Both the position numbers and the translations under genes were made by a program. The notes under the pieces are model-generated. The model saw nothing but the letters and a program-made list of their open reading frames with translations. It was not told the origin of the DNA and searched no databases. This document shows positions 58,901 through 64,000 of a DNA stretch of 64,000 nucleotides, piece by piece. The number at the start of each line of letters is the position of its first letter. The stretch's first letter is position 1. The DNA lies in assembly GCA_029844215.1 (NCBI GenBank), contig CM056733.1:50977142-51041141 (forward strand). Reading direction: 5' to 3'. Origin of the DNA: Przewalskia tangutica (Eukaryota > Streptophyta > Magnoliopsida > Solanales > Solanaceae).

Positions 58901-60477
58901 TCCACTTGTCTTGAAAGACTTCATCACTTTAGATATTTTGGAGACAAGTGGACAAGTGGGTCCCACTCCACTTGTCCATACACTTGGATAGATATTTATA
59001 TATATGGATTAGCTTGCAAGACTTCTCACAATTAGTCATTTTCAAGAAATAATATATCTCTCTTCCTCTCAGTGTTGCTCTCGGCCTTAAGGGTCTTTGA
59101 AGACCAAGATTTATAATCTTCCAAGCTTAGTTAACTAATACAAGATCAAGAACCCTAACCAAGTGTTAAGCCAAGATAACACACCAATAATCTCCTTTGG
59201 CCGAGAATGAGGGTAAAACCCTAGGCTTGTTCGTCGACTTTTTGGAGGTGAAACATGAAGTAAGGATGAGTGTAAGGTTGTAGAGGATACATGTATGTGA
59301 TTGAAACTTGAAGAAGTGGAGCGAAACGAAAATTGTGGGTCAATCTTCCCCGGATTGTTTTGGGCGATTTTTGGGCTAAAAATAAGGTAATGGTTCTTCT
59401 TCTTTTAAATTAATTGGATGTTTCTTATTGTTGATATGTATAGATGAGCTTGTGCTAAAACTAATGAAGGATAAAAAATATTTGGGCCATTTTTAATGGT
59501 GTTGGTCGAATTGGGAATTTTGGGCGACATTGGATTCGTTGGTTATTGTTGTGGTTAGTTACACTTGTCGCATGTTATAATAGAGTAATATTGTTGTTAA
59601 TAAGTTGATATAACTTATATAGAAGTTTTGGAACTTGAATTGGAATAAAAAGTATTAAGGAAAGAGTTATCGGATTGTAGTTGTTGGTCGTGGAATCTAT
59701 AAAACTGTTGGACGTTATTATGCAGTTTTTATGGACTGTTTTGTGGTGTTAGGCTGCTGGAAAATCAGCCACCTATTTTCATGATTAATGTGGTAATTGT
59801 TAATGGAAGTCCTAAGAGATTAAGGGTGTGGAAAGGTATTAAAAGGCTTCACTTTGTACCCTTGTTGTTGTTGGATATTAGATTGATTTTTATCGACTGT
59901 TTTGGTAGATTAAGGGGCTGAATTTTATACATCAAGTAGGCGTGTAATCCCATTTGGTTAACTGTTGGTTGTTCCTCTTGATTGTTGTTGAATTTGGGCC
60001 TTGGAAAAGGTGGAAAAGTACGTAGAAACGGGGGAAGCGCTGCCCAAATTTCCGTAAAATAAGAGGACCATTACTTGGTACAAGTCGTATACTAGTGTGT
60101 CTGAAGTTGATAGAAGTATTATTGTTGTTATAGGTTGAAGTAGTACTTGTGGCGTATTCTACTTAGCGTGTGGATAACTTTTCATATCTTCTTTGAGCAT
60201 GAACCTTATAAAATGATACTTGATATGATAAGTGTCTTGAATTTCCAAATGAGGATTTTAAATGAATTCAGATTTCATTGTGGTGTTTGTTTGATTTGGA
60301 AATAATAGGTTACTTGAGTTTAAAAGTATACTTGTCTTGACTTTAAAAGTATAAGTCACTTGGTTTAAAAACTGTAAGTTACTTGATTTTTAAAAGTGAA
60401 AGTGTCTTGATGCTACAAGTGCTAGTGTATTGGGGTTTATAAATGAAAAGGGTGTGCGGCGGACGTACATAGTTCTA

Positions 60478-60625
60478 TTTGGTTATTTTAAAATGGAAGG
60501 AATGGTAATTTTCTTGGTTATTTTAAAAGGAAGGCATGGTATTGTCGTGGTTATTTTAAAATGGAAGGCATGGTAATTGTCTTGGTTATTTTAAAAGGAA
60601 GGCATGGTATTTGTCTTGGTTGTCT
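60478..60625. repeat. About 38-bp tandem repeat in LTR D2, four copies
   Basis: Units of ggttattttaaaatggaagg followed by catggtaattgtctt, alternating with a shorter aaaagg form. Confidence 0.85.
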
Positions 60626-60689
60626 AAAATGATGGTTTTTCATTTTATTGTAATGAGAGTCAAATATTATTTAACTTGCAGATGTATGT

Positions 60690-61170
60690 GGGTTAGAGTC
60701 CCATGACATTATATCATTCTCTTTGCGACATTATATATGTATGTGGGTTAGAGTCCCATGACATTATATCATTCTCCCGGCAACATTATATATATATATA
60801 TGTATGTGGGTTAGAGTCCCATGACATTATATCATTCTCCAGGCGGCATTATATATGTATGTGGGTTAGAGTCCCATGACATTATATCATTCTCCCGGCG
60901 ACATTATATATATATATATATATGTGGGTTAGAGTCACATGACATTATATCATTCTCCCGACGACATTATATATGTATGTGGATTAGTGTCCCATGACAT
61001 TATATCATTCTCCCGATGACATTATATATATATGTATGTGGGTTAGAGTCCCATGACATTATATCATTCTCCCGGCGACATTATATATGTATGTGGGTTA
61101 GAGTCCCATGACATTATATTATTTTCCCGGCGACATTATATATAGATGTATGTGGGTTAGAGTCTCATGA
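60690..61170. repeat. About 56-62-bp tandem repeat in LTR D2, nine copies
   Basis: Each unit has tatgtgggttagagtcccat, gacattatatcattctcc and cggcgacattatata, with (TA)n of variable length between units. Length variation is all in the TA run, which suggests slippage. Confidence 0.93.
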
Positions 61171-61809
61171 CACTATACTATTACATGGACTAGCTCTCCA
61201 TGATTTGGGTTCAAATTCCATGTCACCATATATACATATGTGGGTTTGAGTCCCATGATGCTATATACATACATATGCGGGTTCGAGTGCCGTGATAGTA
61301 TATTCTGAGGGTAGGAGTCCCTGATTTTTGCATGACTTGCATATTTTGAAATGGTAATGATTTCATATTTGAAAGGGGTACGGTTGATTTCATATTTTGA
61401 AATGGTATTTATTTCATAAATTGAAATGACACGGTGGATCTTACTTATAAAAATGCATATTTTTAATACTCTCATTTGTTTATATAAAGTACAGTAGTAC
61501 AGTGGTACAGTGATACAAGGTACAATTGACTTTTATTTTATATGACATGGTTGAAACTGGTAAGGTTTTTACATGTCCCTGTCATCTTTTGGCCAGTTAT
61601 GGTTTATTAATTGTACTTTATGTTTACATACTTAGTACTTCTTGTACTGACCCCCTTCGGGGGGCTGCGTTCATGCCCGCAGGTATTAGGTACTCAGTTG
61701 GGTGATCCGCGAGCTTAGGATCCCTGTTCAGCGTTTTTGGGATAGCTCCAATGTTCCGGAGCTTGTCATTTTGACACAGGTCTTCCATTACGGCTAGGTA
61801 TATTCAGGG

Positions 61810-64000
61810 TGTTACACCCCAGAAATTCCAGGATATGTTTATAAGGACGTACGTAAGAACTCAAAAATGTTAAGATTTGAGACGAGTAAAAGTTTGTCGG
61901 AATTTTTGGAATTGGTCGGAAACGAAATATCAGGATTTAACGGGAGGGCGACACGTGTCACCCCCCTTATGGTCATGGACGAAATTGTCATGGTTAGAAT
62001 GGTCATTTGACCATAAATTAAATGACCAAGTCTTGCTAGTCTTGAAGCTTGACAAAATTGACTAAGTCAAAGGCCACCTAGACTTGATCCATGTGAAACT
62101 CATCCAAGCCACACAATTGTGCTAATCTTAACCCTCCATCATGTTATATATTGTATGCTAGTGCAAGACAAGATCCACACTTAGCAAAATTTCAAAAGAA
62201 ATCTTGAAGAGCTCTTATGTAGCTCTCGGCTTTGAGGTATTTTCAAGAAGGAAAATTTTCAATTTTTGTCCAAAAATCTCCCCACTTTAAACCAAGGTAC
62301 CTAAGGGTATTGTAAGTGTTTCTCAATAGAAAGATCCCGGAAATGTGGTGTTTTCGTATTAGTCGCAAGGCGAAAACCTAAGAGGTTCTTCAACTTTGAA
62401 GTTGGAACTTGAAGATGAGTTGTTCATGAGCTTCTAAGGATTGCTTGGAGTGGATAGGAACGTCGAAAGGAGGAGCTAAAATTGCTAAGGATCGACTTGT
62501 AGTCTTGGACCATATTTGGGCTAAATGAGGTATAATCTTCGTCTTACTTTTGTAATTGAAGATTCAATGTTATTATAAGTTAGAAATGATCATGTGATAT
62601 GTATTATGAAGTTTGATAAGTGTTATGAAATTTTAGGAGCTCAAAAACCGAATGGCATGTTTAGCCCTTTGAAATTGAAATACAATTTTGGTCGTTATGT
62701 AGAATCGTCGCATGTTTACCTACTTGAGGATTGTAGTAGTTGTAATCGATTGCGGCTTGATATCATGTTATACTAAACCACTTGGTTTGAAAAGGGATTG
62801 GAAACGATTTGTATTGTTGCCCCTATGTTTAGCCGAATGGACATTGTAGTTTGGACTAGTTTGTTTTATATTGTGGGGCGGAATTTTACATGTCTTGTTA
62901 AGCGTGTAATCCCCTATTGTTAACTACTTTGTTGGGCCTTAAATGCGGCGTGTTTGGTTATTGAATTCGGCCTTGAAAAAGGTGGCAAAGTGAGTAGAAA
63001 CAAAGGAAGTGCTGTCCGATTTTCCGTAGAATTTAGTGACTTGCACTTGGAATATTCTACGTTTGAAACTAGAAGTTAATAGACGTACTATGGTCATTAT
63101 AGGTTGGCATACTACGTACGACGATTGGACTTAGCAAGTGGATTAAACCGAAGAGGTATGTGGAACTTTCTTATCTCTTGAGCATGATTAAGTTGTAAAT
63201 GTATAGTACGGTAGACGTACAAGATTTTGACATCTAGTCTATTTGATATCCTTGGCTTATTTTAAGAATGTCCAAGTTGATTGAGTTAGGGAATTAACTC
63301 ACTTGTTTAAATATTAAGGATATCTTGGTTTTCAAAAGTTAAGAGACTTTAAGTATGTTGAAAGTATTTTGATACTTGTTTTGTTGGAAAGTTTAAAGTC
63401 TCTTGGATATAAGGAAAAATGTAAGTTGGTAATGTATAAGGCTAGTATAACGGCTTTATGGGAAGTTGGTTATAATAGCTTTATGAAAAGTTTAAAGAGT
63501 GATTTACTCTAAGTAATTTAAAGTTAAGGGACTTGAAGAGTTTTAAAGTATTTTGATACTTGTTTCGTTTTAAACGTATAAGTCCCTTGGATAGGAAATT
63601 GTACTTGACTAAGGTATAAAGTGAATATAACGACTTTATGGGGAGTTGGTTATATTGGCTTTATGGAAAGATAAATGGCTTGATTTAAATGAAGGCAATT
63701 CGATTTTAAGGCAGCAATTGCCTAAGGTTTTATAAGAAAAGGAGTCACTTGATTTAGAAACTTAACTTTATTTCTAAGGGTGTTGTGACTTGCCTTGAAA
63801 TGTAATTTGGACTTGATACTAGGATTAATAGTATCTTGGAAGTTTTCTACTAAAAAGAGTCATTGTTTTAAAGAGTAGAAGTACGTAGTACTTGGGTTAA
63901 ATTCCCGGATTTTTATAAAAGACATGTTAGTGCCTTAGGTAAACTAAAATGAGAGTGTATATGAACAAGAATAGTAAGAAGTTAGGGGATTTCTTAACTT
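61810..64000 (+). repeat. LTR E (plus), runs off right edge
   Basis: It begins TGTTACACCCCAGAAATTCC after the expected duplication caggg. It carries acgtacgtaag (about 61849), a palindromic ggcgacacgtgtcacccccc (about 61947), a TATA-like gttatatattg (about 62142), a donor-like tgaggtataat with GT at 62530, and an AT-rich core with the ttataatagctttatg blocks. It matches F's LTR in reverse up to the right edge. Youngest of the D1/D2/E stack. Confidence 0.88.

Larger units (their letters stand above)
58575..61809 (+). repeat. LTR D2 (plus), truncated by LTR E
   Basis: It begins TGTTACACCTCGTAATACC. Twin GTGGGGCCCAC boxes lie near 58775 and 58804, a palindromic ggtgacacgtgtcacc G-box near 58884, a TATA region at 58993-59005, a donor-like aaggtaatgg with GT at 59387, the AT-rich core, two tandem arrays and the stem-loop cluster (about 61650-61790). 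It is broken at tattcaggg by LTR E (duplication expected: caggg). Same family as D1, in inverted orientation directly beside it. Confidence 0.87.

Overview
The window is plant heterochromatin made entirely of LTR retrotransposons. I see no host protein-coding gene, tRNA, rRNA or CRISPR array. The 12-nt primer site TGGTATCAGAGC (complementary to plant initiator-Met tRNA) next to LTR ends, Gag with a CX2CX4HX4C zinc knuckle, and an integrase C-terminus with a GPY/F-type segment place most elements in Ty3/gypsy. They are probably chromovirus (Tekay/Del-like), with unusually long LTRs of 3.1-3.7 kb. One older fragment looks like Ty1/copia (SIRE-like). A large-genome eudicot is likely; the exact taxon cannot be fixed from the sequence.

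Layout, left to right. (1) Element 1 (minus): gag start 1-472, 5' LTR 675-3881. (2) Element B (minus), 3882-12066, split from its last bases by element 1. (3) Element A (plus), 12067-18401, whose 5' LTR is split by B. (4) Pieces of an older minus element F at 18402-19086, 37498-38145 and 41798-42502, plus its 5' LTR 42503-45629. (5) Inside F: element H (minus), 19087-37497, TSD TTACC; inside H's 3' LTR: element C (minus), 21178-30670, TSD CATAT. (6) Inside F: solo LTR G, 38146-41797, TSD TCACT. (7) A copia-like fragment, 45630-46003 plus 54988 to about 55604, carrying the complete plus-strand element I, 46004-54982, TSD CATAT. (8) On the right, minus LTR D1 (55605-58574), plus LTR D2 (58575-61809) and plus LTR E (61810 to beyond 64000), each interrupting the previous one. 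The nesting is up to four deep.

The Ty3 elements share one reduced plan: LTR, PBS, gag ending just after the zinc knuckle, a long spacer without a recognisable domain, sometimes an integrase C-terminal scrap, polypurine tract, LTR. Protease, reverse transcriptase, RNase H and the integrase core are absent in A, B, C, H and I. They fit the TR-GAG type of non-autonomous retrotransposon, which would depend on a relative for Pol. Only F keeps a protease-end remnant.

The LTRs share a layout even where their sequence differs. It runs: ACGTACGT near the start, paired GTGGGGCCCAC boxes, a palindromic G-box, a TATA box near position 500, a possible 5' splice site, an AT-rich core, a tandem-repeat slot whose repeat differs between families, and a cluster of stem-loops before the LTR end. 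Reading frames are broken by many small indels. A recurrent CTG/CAG/CCA to CG pattern suggests that part of this could be consensus error at methylated CHG sites rather than decay.
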